Assembly (NCBI GenBank): GCA_026770575.1
Contig: MU657174.1
Span: 55,245 to 119,244, forward strand
Reading direction: 5' to 3'
Origin: Pelagophyceae sp. CCMP2097
Taxonomy: Eukaryota; Sar; Pelagophyceae
Length of the DNA: 64,000 nucleotides
This document shows, piece by piece, positions 1-8,557 of the stretch. Position 1 is the stretch's first letter, and each line of letters begins with the position of its first letter. The notes under the pieces are model-generated. The model was not told where the DNA came from and did no database searches. It saw only the letters and a program-made list of their open reading frames with translations. Made by a program: the position numbers and the translations under genes.

Positions 1-1161
1 CTTCAGGACCAATGCGCTGCCGGAGAAGCCGTAGTAGGCGCCGCCGCCGCCGGCGGCGTGCGAATCTGATAACACGCTCCCGCTCGACAGCGTCGCCACG
101 GCGCCGCGCCCGGCGAACAAAGCGCCGCCGTGGTTCGTCACGGAACACCTCTCGATAATCGAATCCCCGGAGACTTCCAGCGTCGCCGCCGTCATTACCG
201 CGATGCCGCCGCCGACGAGCGCGCTCGAGCGGCCGACGGCCGTCGCGGCCAGAACGACAGTCGAGCGGGTGTGGCCGTACAAAGCGCCGCCCAGGATACC
301 CGCGATGCCGCCGTCAAACGACGACCGCGAAACGCCGAGCGACGCCGCGGTCCACGCGGCGACGCCGCCGCCAAAGGCGCCGGCGGCGCAGTTCTCGAGC
401 GCGACGCGGTCCAGCGTTAGCGCCGAACCCCCCCCAACGAAGATGCACCCGCCGGCAAAGGCGTCGAAGCCGTCGCGCAGGACGACAGACGTCAGCGAGA
501 CGGACGCTTGATCCACAACCGCGACGAGGCGGTGCGGGCCGAGCGCCGGCGACAGCACGGGCCGCGCCGGGCCGCCCGCGCCGACGAGGCGCACCGATTT
601 TGAAAAATAAGCGGCCGCGCCCAGGGGCAAGTCGCCTCCCAGCGAGACCGCCGTGCACGGCGCGCCCGCGTCCAGCGCCGCGGTCAGCTCTGCTTCGGTG
701 CTGATTTCCGAAACCGCGCCGCCGTCGCCGCCGTCGCAGGCGTCGACCGCCGGCGCGAACGCGTCCGTCTCGTCGCACAACGAGCACCCGGTGCAGTCGC
801 ACGTCGACCTTGCGAGCAGAAAGTACAGGTTCGTCTCGAGGTCGACGCACGTCGCGCCGAGCGGGACGAACGCGTCGCAGCCGCGCGCGTCACCGAAGCA
901 CGGCTGCGCGCAGCCGGCCGCCGTCGAGGCCTTGAGGAACCTGGCCGCCGTCGAGGCCTCGAGGAGCCCGCGGCCCGCCGTATAGGCCTCGAGGAGCGCG
1001 CCCGCCGGCCGGCAGGCGCAGCCGTAGAGCAGGGCGGCTTTGACGCATTCGGAACTGTCTTCTTCGCACTGCAGGCCTCGGCACACGGCTTCGCACGTGT
1101 CGTCGGGAAAGGGCTCGGCGCAGCACGACAGCAGGATGAGGAGCGCGACGATGGACCGCAT
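1..1161 (-). CDS. Secreted beta-helix (polymorphic-outer-membrane-protein-like) protein, 3' end outside window
   Basis: One uninterrupted reading frame runs from an ATG at 1161 to the left edge of the window, at least 387 residues, with no stop. It opens with a hydrophobic signal peptide (MRSIVALLILLSCC), then a Cys-rich stretch of about 130 residues with many spaced cysteines (CEAVCRGLQC, CDCTGCSLCDE). After that comes a Gly/Ala-rich repetitive region with short hydrophobic strands and GG turns (GGCIFVGGGSALTL, GGGIAVMTAATLEV, GGALFAG), typical of right-handed parallel beta-helix / POMP repeats. Such proteins are secreted or on the cell surface. A role in adhesion or polysaccharide binding is only a guess. 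The family call rests on repeat style, not on a catalytic motif. Confidence 0.6.
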   Translation of the reverse strand, partial: MRSIVALLILLSCCAEPFPDDTCEAVCRGLQCEEDSSECVKAALLYGCACRPAGALLEAYTAGRGLLEASTAARFLKASTAAGCAQPCFGDARGCDAFVPLGATCVDLETNLYFLLARSTCDCTGCSLCDETDAFAPAVDACDGGDGGAVSEISTEAELTAALDAGAPCTAVSLGGDLPLGAAAYFSKSVRLVGAGGPARPVLSPALGPHRLVAVVDQASVSLTSVVLRDGFDAFAGGCIFVGGGSALTLDRVALENCAAGAFGGGVAAWTAASLGVSRSSFDGGIAGILGGALYGHTRSTVVLAATAVGRSSALVGGGIAVMTAATLEVSGDSIIERCSVTNHGGALFAGRGAVATLSSGSVLSDSHAAGGGGAYYGFSGSALVLK

Positions 1162-1743
1162 GCCCCCCGCCACAGGGCGCGAGATTTCCGACGTTATCCG
1201 TACAAAAAAAAAGAGTAGTAATATAATACTGTACCTTATTGCGTGCAAATTGTGTCCACACGTGTGACTGGGATTTTCCTGACATCAAACGGCGGTTGGC
1301 CGATATTTAGAGTCAAAATTGATTAAATAAAGCGAATTGCTTGGTTTCAGCTTGATCACATGACAACTAAGACTCAGAAGAAAAATACAAAAGATGAAAT
1401 GGGTGGGGTTGAAATTATCATTTGATTGAAGTACAATTAAAGAGAAATTTCGAACCTTTTCGTAATGTGAGATTCATCAAATTAGGAATCCTATTCCTTA
1501 AAAAGGAACGGCAAGTTTCCCCGAAACTGAGACGCAACGTCGCTTCGTCTACGCGACGCCTGTCCGCCACCGACGCCGGCGCCGGCCCCGGAGCCGGAGA
1601 AGGGGCCGGTCCCGCTTGTGAGGCACGGACGGCGACGACACGAGGGCACGTAAAATTTAACGACACTGCCCGGTGACCGCCGACGACGAGACCGACGCCC
1701 GCTTGAGACCCGACCGCGCTAGGCCGCGCGCCTGGAGGAGCGC
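1162..1743. other. Intergenic, AT-rich in part
   Basis: No convincing gene. Positions 1200-1500 are clearly more AT-rich than the surroundings and contain poly-A/T runs, suiting the promoter of the leftward beta-helix gene that starts at 1161. Short open frames exist on both strands at 1418-1676 but have no recognisable domain and no ATG in good context. Confidence 0.4.
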
Positions 1744-2397
1744 CTAGAGGTCCTTGGCCGCCGCCGACCGCACGCCGCGCCCTGTGCGCGCAGCCGCCGC
1801 CGCCGCCGCTACCGCGCCGCCGCCGTCCGACGACTGCGCCTCAGGACCGCCCGCCCCGGCGATGCCGTCGCGCAGGTACGCCTCGCGGTCGGCGCTCGAC
1901 GTTGCCGCCAGCCGCTGAACGAGCTCCATCTTGAGGCCTGACTATGTGAGGCCGCGCTCTTTCAAGAGCGCCTTGAGAGCCTTGACCGTCATCTACGAGA
2001 ACGCCTCGCTGGAAACTCGGCCCGCAGCCTCGTCCACGTCCGCCGGCGCGCCCTCCACGTCCACCGACTCCGGCCCTAAACTCGGACCGAGCGCGTCCTG
2101 GATTCCGCGGCGCAAGTACCCTTCGCGGTCGGCGCTCGACAGCAGTGTCATCCGTTCGTAGTACGGCACGCGGACCAGCTTCCAGTCCAGCCTGCGGAGC
2201 AGCCGCTCCTTGGACTTGGACTTGCCGTCAAGCACGCGCCGACTACCATCCGAGGCGCCTGCGAGATAATGCGTCGGGCCGTCGAACTCGACGGCGACCT
2301 TTAAAGTCGGCTGCGCCATGTCGAGGCTGATGCCCTCGGCGGTGACGTGCTCGAGCTCGTGCGCCCATCCGATGCGGGCGAGCGCTACATAAACGTA
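1744..2397 (-). pseudogene. Decayed RAP-SAP domain gene, 5' truncated
   Basis: Reading leftward, one frame carries the end of a RAP domain (ALARIGWAHELEH, then VAVEFDGPTHYL, then KERLLRRLDWKLVRVPYYE at about 2390-2150), a linker, and a SAP motif (MTVKALKALLKERGLT ... SGLKMELVQRL at 1990-1900). RAP domains occur in organellar RNA-binding proteins; SAP motifs bind DNA or RNA. In-frame TAG codons sit at 1993-1995 and inside the SAP motif between GLT and SGLK; a third TAG ends the frame at 1744. Other genes here end naturally in TAG, so stop reassignment is unlikely. The block after the RAP domain (SSADREGYLRRGI) recurs as SSADREAYLRDGI downstream. The reading frame is cut at 2397/2398 by the inverted-repeat element. 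A splice acceptor at the first TAG is a weaker alternative to nonsense mutation. Confidence 0.6.
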
Positions 2398-2473
2398 CAG
2401 GGGCCCCCGTAGGGGGTACGTTCTCTGAAGGGCGCCTACTCAAGGGCACCTACTTAATATCGCGCGCCTATTA
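2398..2473 (+). repeat. Left terminal inverted repeat
   Basis: Pairs with 3045-3120 in reverse complement. The shared text includes GGGGCCCCCGTAGGGGGTAC, then CTGAAGGGCGCCTACTCAAG, and it ends near CGCGCGCCTATTA. Differences cluster at TTCTC versus TTTC and in the inner 20 bases. Confidence 0.8.
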
Positions 2474-3044
2474 CTATCTACATTGTAAGGTTCTCCGAAG
2501 CACGGGCACCCGGGTCTCCGGGCCTGGAAGCCCACCTTTGACTCGGGTTTGGCGGTCATCCCCGCCTGGGACAGCCCCACCCAGGGTGGATATTAAGCAA
2601 GCAAGGTTGTTCAGCGGCCGCCGGCCGCTGCGTTTTTACCAGTCCCATCGTCTGAAAATCATTGCAATTTTATTGAAAGTCACCGCATTTTTCGAAAATC
2701 TTCAAAATTAAATTTTGGATATTTTAGACGCCACTTAGCGCATTCGACGCGCGCTGACGCGGCGAGTCCGAATCCGCTACTTTAAGTGTGATTCGCGATA
2801 GTCGACAGTTGACTGGTAGCACAACGGCTTTTCCAGTACTATTGTGCCCCAGGTCCGCCGAGGCTCGGGGTGAAAAAAGCACGCCAGACGCGTTTAAATA
2901 GGACCCCGACGCGTGAAGACGGTCCCAATGCCAAAATCGGCCTTTAAAAAAGAAACTGTAAAGAACGTTCTTCGGATCGTTCTTTGGGAGGGTAAAAGTG
3001 GAAAAAATCCTTAGATAGATCTAGGAATTCCTAGTAGGAATTCA

Positions 3045-3120
3045 TAATAGGCGCGCGCCCTTGAGTAGGTGCCCTTGAGTAGGCGCCCTTCAGAAAGCGT
3101 ACCCCCTACGGGGGCCCCTG
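3045..3120 (-). repeat. Right terminal inverted repeat
   Basis: Reverse complement of 2398-2473. Its outer part also encodes the last few residues and the TAG stop of the leftward RRM open frame. Confidence 0.8.
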
Positions 3121-3501
3121 CAGCTGCTTGTTGAGCGCGATCGCCGCTCCTCTGCCGCCGGAACGTCGCGGCTGGTTCGTGGAAGTCGTGGGAGCGGGCA
3201 CCTCGTTGGAAGTAGATGCGAGTTGCACTGCGATCTTGCGGCCGCCCATCGTCGCGCCGTCCATCGCGCGGCGCGCGGCGTCGCAGTCCGTCGCCGCGAG
3301 CGTCACGAACGCGAAGCCTCGCGGCCGGCCCGTCGCGCCGTCCACGGGGACGCGGACGGCCCGCACGTTGCAGACGACCGCGAACGCGCGGCGCACGTCG
3401 TCCGGCGTGGCGCCGCTCGGCAGGTTGCGCACGAAGAGCTCCGCTGCGGCGGCGTCGCGCGCCGGCGCGAGGCGCGGCGCGCGGCGCAGGAACGGGAGCA
3501 T
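3106..3501 (-). CDS. RRM-domain RNA-binding protein, 3' end inside the inverted-repeat element
   Basis: A 131-residue frame from ATG at 3501. It holds one RNA recognition motif: RNP2-like LFVRNLP near residue 22, RNP1-like RGFAFVTL near residue 63, and the closing strand GGRKIAVQLA near residue 88. The C-terminal tail is Thr/Pro/Arg-rich. The last codons (CAG GGG CCC CCG TAG) lie in the right inverted repeat of the element, so the true C-terminus has been replaced, or a longer gene has been interrupted. The codon grid of this frame is the same as that of the RAP-SAP remnant on the far side of the element. The start could also be an upstream exon. Confidence 0.6.
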   Translation of the reverse strand: MLPFLRRAPRLAPARDAAAAELFVRNLPSGATPDDVRRAFAVVCNVRAVRVPVDGATGRPRGFAFVTLAATDCDAARRAMDGATMGGRKIAVQLASTSNEVPAPTTSTNQPRRSGGRGAAIALNKQLQGPP

Positions 3502-3900
3502 CACCGTGATCGTATTATTCGAATAAGAAGCCCTGCTGCCCCCTAGGCGAACCCTGCACGCGAGCCCTACTGGCCCCTATGCAACGCTACTACACGAGCC
3601 CGCTGGCCGAGCGCGGCGCGGCTGGAGGGCGAATCTCAAAAAGTCAATACAATGTTGTATATAGGGTTTAAATCAGTCCCTTTTCATCGGCCGATTGCCG
3701 AGGTCCCTTCTTTTGAAGGTTTTGGGCTCCGCGAGTCTCGGCCCCGAGCGCCTTCTTCTTGCTTGCCGGGGGCGCATCCAGGAGCCCCGCGATTGCCCCG
3801 GCAGGAGCTGCTCGATTTTGAGTGCATGTTCACAAAAAAGGGACGAGACAGCAAAAGAGCCCAGGTCCCGGGTCCGAGTCCTTCCGGCCGGGGGCCTTGG
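3502..3900. other. Intergenic between leftward RRM gene and rightward OmpA-domain gene
   Basis: Divergent spacer. It contains a TATA-like stretch (GTATATAGGGTTTAAA near 3657-3672), about 230 bp upstream of the proposed rightward start at 3901. No gene recognised. Confidence 0.35.
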
Positions 3901-4715
3901 ATGCTGCGGCGCGCGTCCAAGGCGCTCGGCTCCGCGCCGCGGCGGCCATCTGCGGCGCGGCAAGCGGAGCAGGAATGGGATCAAAACCACGCAGACTCTG
4001 AAATCACGTGGGTCGAGGCCCCGAGGCCCCGGGGCCTTTCCGACGACGCGGTGCGTCCAGACGCGGGCCCGGGCCGCCAAACGCAGCGGGCAGGCCGCGA
4101 GAAGGACCGCCGCGAAACGCGGCGCCCTAGGCGGCCGGGCCGCGGCCGCGCGAAGACGACTCGCCCGGCCGCCGCGGCGCCACCGCCGCGGACCCGTCGC
4201 GCTACGGCGTGCGCTTCGAGGGCCGGCCGGATCTCGACGGCCCACCCGGCAAAAACGGCGCGGACGACGACGACGGTGACGACTGCATCGAATGGGCCCC
4301 CGTGCGTGCCTTGCGCGCGCAGGCGGTGCGCGCCGCCGCGCGCGGCCCGGCCCGTGGGCGCTCGAGGCTCTTCCGGAATTTTAGGCGATTGACTCCTCGA
4401 GGCGCGCGTCCATCGTCGAGGGCCTCGCGCGCGCCGGCGGCGGCGACGGCGACGCGGCGGCGGCGACAGCCGCGAGCTCGCCAAACTCGGCGCTGCGGCT
4501 GGCCTTTACGCCGGCGCTGGCGGACGAGGGGCTGATGCGGCTCGAGAGTCCGTCGAGGGCGTCGGCGCGCTCGGCGGCCGCCGCGGCGCCGGCGCTGCCG
4601 CCGGTCAAGAAGCCGCCGCCCAGGGCGGCGCCCACCGCGGACAGCGACATGGAGGCGCGGTTGCGAGCCATGGCCGTGGGCAGGCCGCTCCCCGGCGACA
4701 CGCCGCGCGAGGCCA

Positions 4716-4748
<33 letters not shown>

Positions 4749-6334
4749 CGGCGGCGGGGCCCGAGGACGACGCGGGCGCGCCCGCGGCGTCGCGGCGCCG
4801 GCGCGTGGCCGGCGAGCGCGTGGCGGCGCTCGTCGAGGGTTTCGAGTCGCTGGCGGCGGCGGCTGAGGCGGAGGCGCAGCGCCAGGCGGCGCTGATGTTT
4901 GAGCGCGATCCCGCCAAGGCCCGCCGAGGCCTCCTTGCGCTGCGCCGCCGCGCCGCGGCGGCGGCGTCCGAGGCGGCGCGCGCGGGCGCCGGCGCGCAGC
5001 CGAGGTGCGCGGCGCCAAAGTTCGCAAACGTCGCGGGGGCCCAGGGCCGCATCGTCGTCCAGCTCACTTGCGCGACGCCGGCCTCTGGCGTGACCATCTC
5101 CTACTGCGTCGTAGAGTCCGATGGCGCAGAGGGCGCGCGGCCCGGGTCGTGGAAATCCGCCGCCGTCGCGCGCCGGCGCGCGCAGGAGCATCACTGGGAG
5201 GCCGTGGCCAGCGGCGGCGCCGTGACGCTCGCCGAGCCGGGCCGCTACGTGGTCCTCGCGCGCGCCACCGCCGCGGGCCTCGCCGACTCGGTGCTGGCTT
5301 CGAGCGTCTGGTGGCTGGCGCCCGCCGAGGTGCTGCAGCACGAGTCGCACGCGCACGCGCTGCAGTGGACGGCGCCGGCGCCGGCGCACGGCCGCTGCGC
5401 CGTCTGCGCGGACCGCCTCACCGATAGATCCTGCTACACGTGCTCCGAGCACTGCGCCTGCTTCGTGCTCTGTCAGGCGTGCGCCTTTGACCACGGCACC
5501 CGCGCCGCGCCGCCGGCGTCGCCCGCAGGCGGACCAGACTCGCCCAACTGGCGCGGCGCGGTCGACGTGCCCGACTCGCCAAACTTTGGCCGCGGCACGT
5601 TCGACGAATCGCCTGCCGTCGCGCCGCCGCCGGCCGCGGGCGCGGCGCCATTCCGCAGGCCGCCGCCGCCGCCCCCGGCGCGTGGCGCGCGGCCGCCCCT
5701 TTCTGTCGCGCTCGACGCGGGCGCCCAGCCGCGTCATTGTCGTGTCAACCCGGCTTCGTCGCAGGGGTGACCGAGTCCTGAGCGGGGGGGGCGTCTCGAC
5801 TGCGTCAGTGCTCGCTCCACGACCGCCGCGGCTGTGGACGCGCGGCCGTAGGCGCGAAGCGCATCTGGTTGAGCGAGCCCATCGAGTTCGAAGGCAACCG
5901 CGCGGCCATCAAGCTGCGGTCGTTCCCGATGCTGTCGCTCCTCGCGGGCACGCTGCGGCGCAACGCCGGGTTGTGCGTGCGCCTGGAAGGGCACACCAAC
6001 TCGAAATGCGGCGCCGAGTGCGACGGCTCATCCGACTGCCCAAACGCCACGTGCCGCAACGAGTTTGGCTTCGGCCGCGGCGGCGCCATGGGCTTTTCCC
6101 TCGCGCGCGCCGAGTCCGTGCGCGACTGGCTGATCTCGCCGGCCGGAGGCAACCTGGGTTCGGACGCGCGCGACCGTGTCACCGCCGTCGGCCACGGCGG
6201 CTCGCGGAGGTGCGCCCCACGCTGTGCGACGCGCGGCCGCGCGGCTTCAAACGCGTTTCAGGCTCGCCGACGACACGCAGGGCCCCGAGAACCACCTCAA
6301 TCGGCGCGTGGAGACGCACATCGTCGAGTTTTAG
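3901..6334 (+). CDS. Chitobiase-C-like / C1-like zinc / OmpA-domain fusion protein
   Basis: Proposed exons 3901-4050, 4131-4301, 4385 to about 5741, 5852-6209 and 6262-6334, giving about 702 residues. Introns 1, 2 and 4 have clean donors (GTGCGT, GTGCGT, GTGCGC), TAG or CAG acceptors, and matching phase. The donor of intron 3 is uncertain (near 5732 or 5742). N-terminal part: acidic and basic low complexity, then Ala-rich probable coiled coil. Middle: a domain like the chitobiase/hexosaminidase C-terminal fold (APKFANVAG ... ATPASGVTISYCV ... GRYVVLARATAAGLADS). Next: a Cys/His cluster (HESHAHALQW ... CAVCADRLTDRSCYTC ... CQACAFDH) like DC1/C1 zinc domains. C-terminus: an OmpA/MotB-type domain (IEFEG ... 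LCVRLEGHTNSKC ... ARAESVRDWLIS ... VTAVGHGG ... NHLNRRVETHIVEF). In bacteria OmpA domains bind peptidoglycan; the role in this alga is unknown. Confidence 0.65.
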
Positions 6335-6390
6335 CGCGGCGCATCATCCGGGCCTCCCCGGATGTTTTTAATGGACCGCTGCCTTTTGCG

Positions 6391-7074
6391 TCACACGGTC
6401 GGGTAGTAGCCGTCGTTTCCCTCGAGCAGCGTGGATTGAGGGACGACGATGTTGTAATACTCGGCGTCGTCGTTTAGCCCGGCGTCGGCGTCGAATCTAG
6501 AAGCGCCGTCGTTGATGCCGCCGCTGAGGAAGATTCCGATGTACGCGACGAACGAGAGCGCCACGAAACCTCCGACAACGGAAAAGGACCGCGGGTCCGT
6601 CGCGGCCGCGAGGAACCAGGGCGGCCGGTCGACGTCGCGTATGTACGGCGAGTCCGGGACGTCCTTGCCGTTTTTGATCTCGCGCCGCCGGAAGCCCGAC
6701 GAACCGGGCGGCCGCCAACGCTGCGCCCCGGCGTTTTCGATGCGCGCCGCGCGCACCAACTTGGCCTTTTGCAGCGCCGAACGGAACGAGGCGTCGACGC
6801 CGTCGTCGTCGGCGTCGATGCCGGGACCGTCGCCACCGGGACCGCCGTCGTTCGGCGTCGGCGACGACCGCAGCGCGAGCGGCCGCCGCCGGGTCGTGTC
6901 GAGCGGCCGTCGGCGGGCGGCGGCGCCAAAGCCGGCGACAGCGCCGTGCCGGGCGGCGCCGTGCCGGGTGGCGCCATGGCGGGCGGCGCCGTGCGCGGCG
7001 CTGCGGCTTGGCGCGGGCGTAAAGGCGCCGCTCCGCCGCGCGAGGAGTGACGCGACGGCGACGAGCAGCCGCAT
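6391..7074 (-). CDS. Plastid-targeted membrane protein of unknown function
   Basis: Intronless frame of 227 residues from ATG at 7074. The N-terminus MRLLVAVASLLARRSGAFTPAPSRS looks like a stramenopile bipartite plastid presequence: signal peptide, Phe immediately after the probable cleavage site, then Ser/Arg-rich transit part. A short degenerate HGAARHGATRHGA repeat follows. The mature part is polar (acidic, DDDGVDASFRSALQKAK) and then has one transmembrane segment near residues 165-188 (VGGFVALSFVAYIGIFLSGG). The tail is short, ending LLEGNDGYYPTV. I do not recognise the family; a thylakoid or plastid-envelope location is inferred from the presequence and the single helix. Confidence 0.65.
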   Translation of the reverse strand: MRLLVAVASLLARRSGAFTPAPSRSAAHGAARHGATRHGAARHGAVAGFGAAARRRPLDTTRRRPLALRSSPTPNDGGPGGDGPGIDADDDGVDASFRSALQKAKLVRAARIENAGAQRWRPPGSSGFRRREIKNGKDVPDSPYIRDVDRPPWFLAAATDPRSFSVVGGFVALSFVAYIGIFLSGGINDGASRFDADAGLNDDAEYYNIVVPQSTLLEGNDGYYPTV

Positions 7075-7210
7075 GGCGCGGCCGGGCGGCGCGACGAGGG
7101 GAGCGCGTGCGCCTGCGGGTGTGCGCGGTCTGCGGTGTGTGTGCGAGCTGCGCGAGCTGCGTCGAGTCGGACAAAACCTTCCGAGAACTTGAATAGGGAT
7201 CCCTAATGGA

Positions 7211-7230
7211 GTCCGAGTCACGACTCGGAC
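7211..7230. repeat. 20-bp hairpin palindrome
   Basis: GTCCGAGTC and GACTCGGAC are perfect 9-bp inverted arms around a 2-base spacer, about 25 bp upstream of the WD40 gene start, in the spacer shared with the leftward plastid protein gene. It could be a regulatory site. A related palindrome lies at 47493-47510. Confidence 0.45.
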
Positions 7231-7255
7231 CAAAGCCCCGGGCCCGGAAGTCCGG

Positions 7256-8361
7256 ATGCCCGTCGCCACTGGGGGCTCGCGGCGCGCCCGGTGGCGCGCC
7301 GGCGGTGCCGCGCTCGCACTGCGCGTGTTTGAGCAGCGCGACCTGCTCGCGCCCATCCTGCGCCTGGTGGCCTCGCCCAGCGGCCTCCTCGTCACGAAGC
7401 ACGTCGCCCGCGACGCGCGCGCCGTGGTGCTGGCCCTGCGGAGGCTCGTCTGGCAGGACCGCATCTTCAAGCGCCGAGCCGTCCTCGAGGGGCACACCGG
7501 CGTCGTCTTCTGCTGCGCGTTCTCGCCCGACGGCACGCGCGTCGCGACGGCGAGCGCCGACGGGACGGCGCGGCTCTGGGACGCCGAGACGGGTGCTTTN
7601 NNNNNNNNNNNNNNNNNNNNNNNNNNNNNNNNNNNNNNNNNNNNNNNNNNNNNNNNNNNNNNNNNNNNNNNNNNNNNNNNNNNNGACGGCGAGCGCCGAC
7701 GGGACGGCGCGGCTCTGGGACGCCAAGACGGGCGCGCTGCTGGCGACGCTCGAGGGGCACACCGGTGCCGTCAGGAGCTGCACGTTCTCGCCCGACGGCA
7801 AGCGCATCGCGACGGCGAGCCACGACAAGATGGCGCGGCTCTGGGACGCCGAGACGGGCGCGCTGTTGGCGACGCTCGAAGGGCACACATTGTTCGTCTT
7901 CAGCTGCGCGTTCTCGCCCGATGCCGAGCGCGTCGCGACGGCGAGCGCGGACGGGACAGCGCGCCTCTGGGACGCCAAGACGGGCGCGCTGCTGGCGACG
8001 CTCGAGGGGCACACCGGCGGCGTCAAGAGCTACGCGTTCTCGCCCGACGACAACCGCATCGTGACGGCGAGCGACGATGAGACGGCGCGGCTCTGGGACG
8101 CCGCGACGGGCACGCTGCAGACGGTGCTCGAGGGACACACCAACGGTCTACAGCTGCGCGTTCTCGCCCGATAACAAGGGCATCGTGACGACGAGCAGCG
8201 ACATGACGGCGCGGCTCTTGGACGCCGCGACGGGCGCGCTGCAGGCGACGCTCGAGGGGCACGCCAACGGCGTCACGAGCTGCGCGTTCTCGCCCGACGG
8301 CGCGCGCGTCCTGACGGCGAGCGACGACACGACGGCGCGGCTCTGGAATGTTGTAACTTAA
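7256..8361 (+). CDS. WD40-repeat protein, interrupted by assembly gap and a frameshift
   Basis: From ATG at 7256 a short helical N-terminus (FEQRDLLAPILRLV ... ALRRLVWQDRIF) leads into WD40 repeats of nearly identical sequence (LEGHT..V..CAFSPDG.R..TAS.D.TARLWDA.TGALLAT). One repeat precedes the run of Ns; five or more follow it. The frame after the Ns differs from the frame before, so the gap size is nominal. A second break lies near 8147: the text reads ACCAACGGTCTACAGC where the neighbouring repeats predict two more bases (GGCGTC), which shifts the frame. The last two repeats continue in the new frame and end ARLWNVVT. This is either a pseudogene or an assembly error in a repeat array. WD40 propellers are protein-binding scaffolds; the specific role is unknown. 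Confidence 0.7.
7600..7684. other. Assembly gap (85 Ns)
   Basis: A run of N inside the WD40 array. The reading frame does not carry across it, so the true missing length is probably not 85 and may contain further WD40 repeats. Confidence 0.95.
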
Positions 8362-8557
8362 TGGCGTGGGCTCTGGACTCGGGCGACCGACCGACGACGA
8401 GCCTCGCTGCTTCACGGGGCCCGTGTTTCCTTTTGCGCGGGGAGAACTCGAAACTGCGGGGGCCCTCAGTGTGATAAGCCCTGAAGGGCCCGATTGGGAC
8501 TGGCCTCGCGCGCGGGGATTCAGAGACCTTATCCTTCGAGGTGTCGGGGCCGCGTGT

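Larger units (their letters stand above)
2398..3120. mobile_element. 723-bp element with 76-bp terminal inverted repeats (MITE-like)
   Basis: Both ends carry the same roughly 76-bp sequence in inverted orientation, starting CAGGGGCCCCCGTAGGGGGT, with only a few mismatches. The interior is more AT-rich than the flanks and has no credible protein. This structure fits a non-autonomous DNA transposon. No clear target-site duplication is visible: the flanks are ACGTA on the left and CAGCTG on the right. If the boundary is moved inward two bases, the flanks read TGTA and TGCA on the minus strand, an imperfect 4-bp match. The superfamily cannot be named from this. Confidence 0.75.

Noticed and set aside
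1993..1995. Reassignment of TAG as a sense codon
   Set aside because: Other genes here end naturally at TAG (the OmpA-domain gene at 6332-6334 and the deaminase-like gene at 46847-46849).
2480..2640. Possible tRNA-, SINE- or snRNA-like sequence inside the inverted-repeat element
   Set aside because: No cloverleaf, no A/B box pair in the right spacing and no snRNA landmark could be read.
4202..5737. Minus-strand open frame of about 510 codons opposite the OmpA-domain gene
   Set aside because: Arg/Gly-rich and domain-free; the plus strand carries recognisable domains and splice sites.
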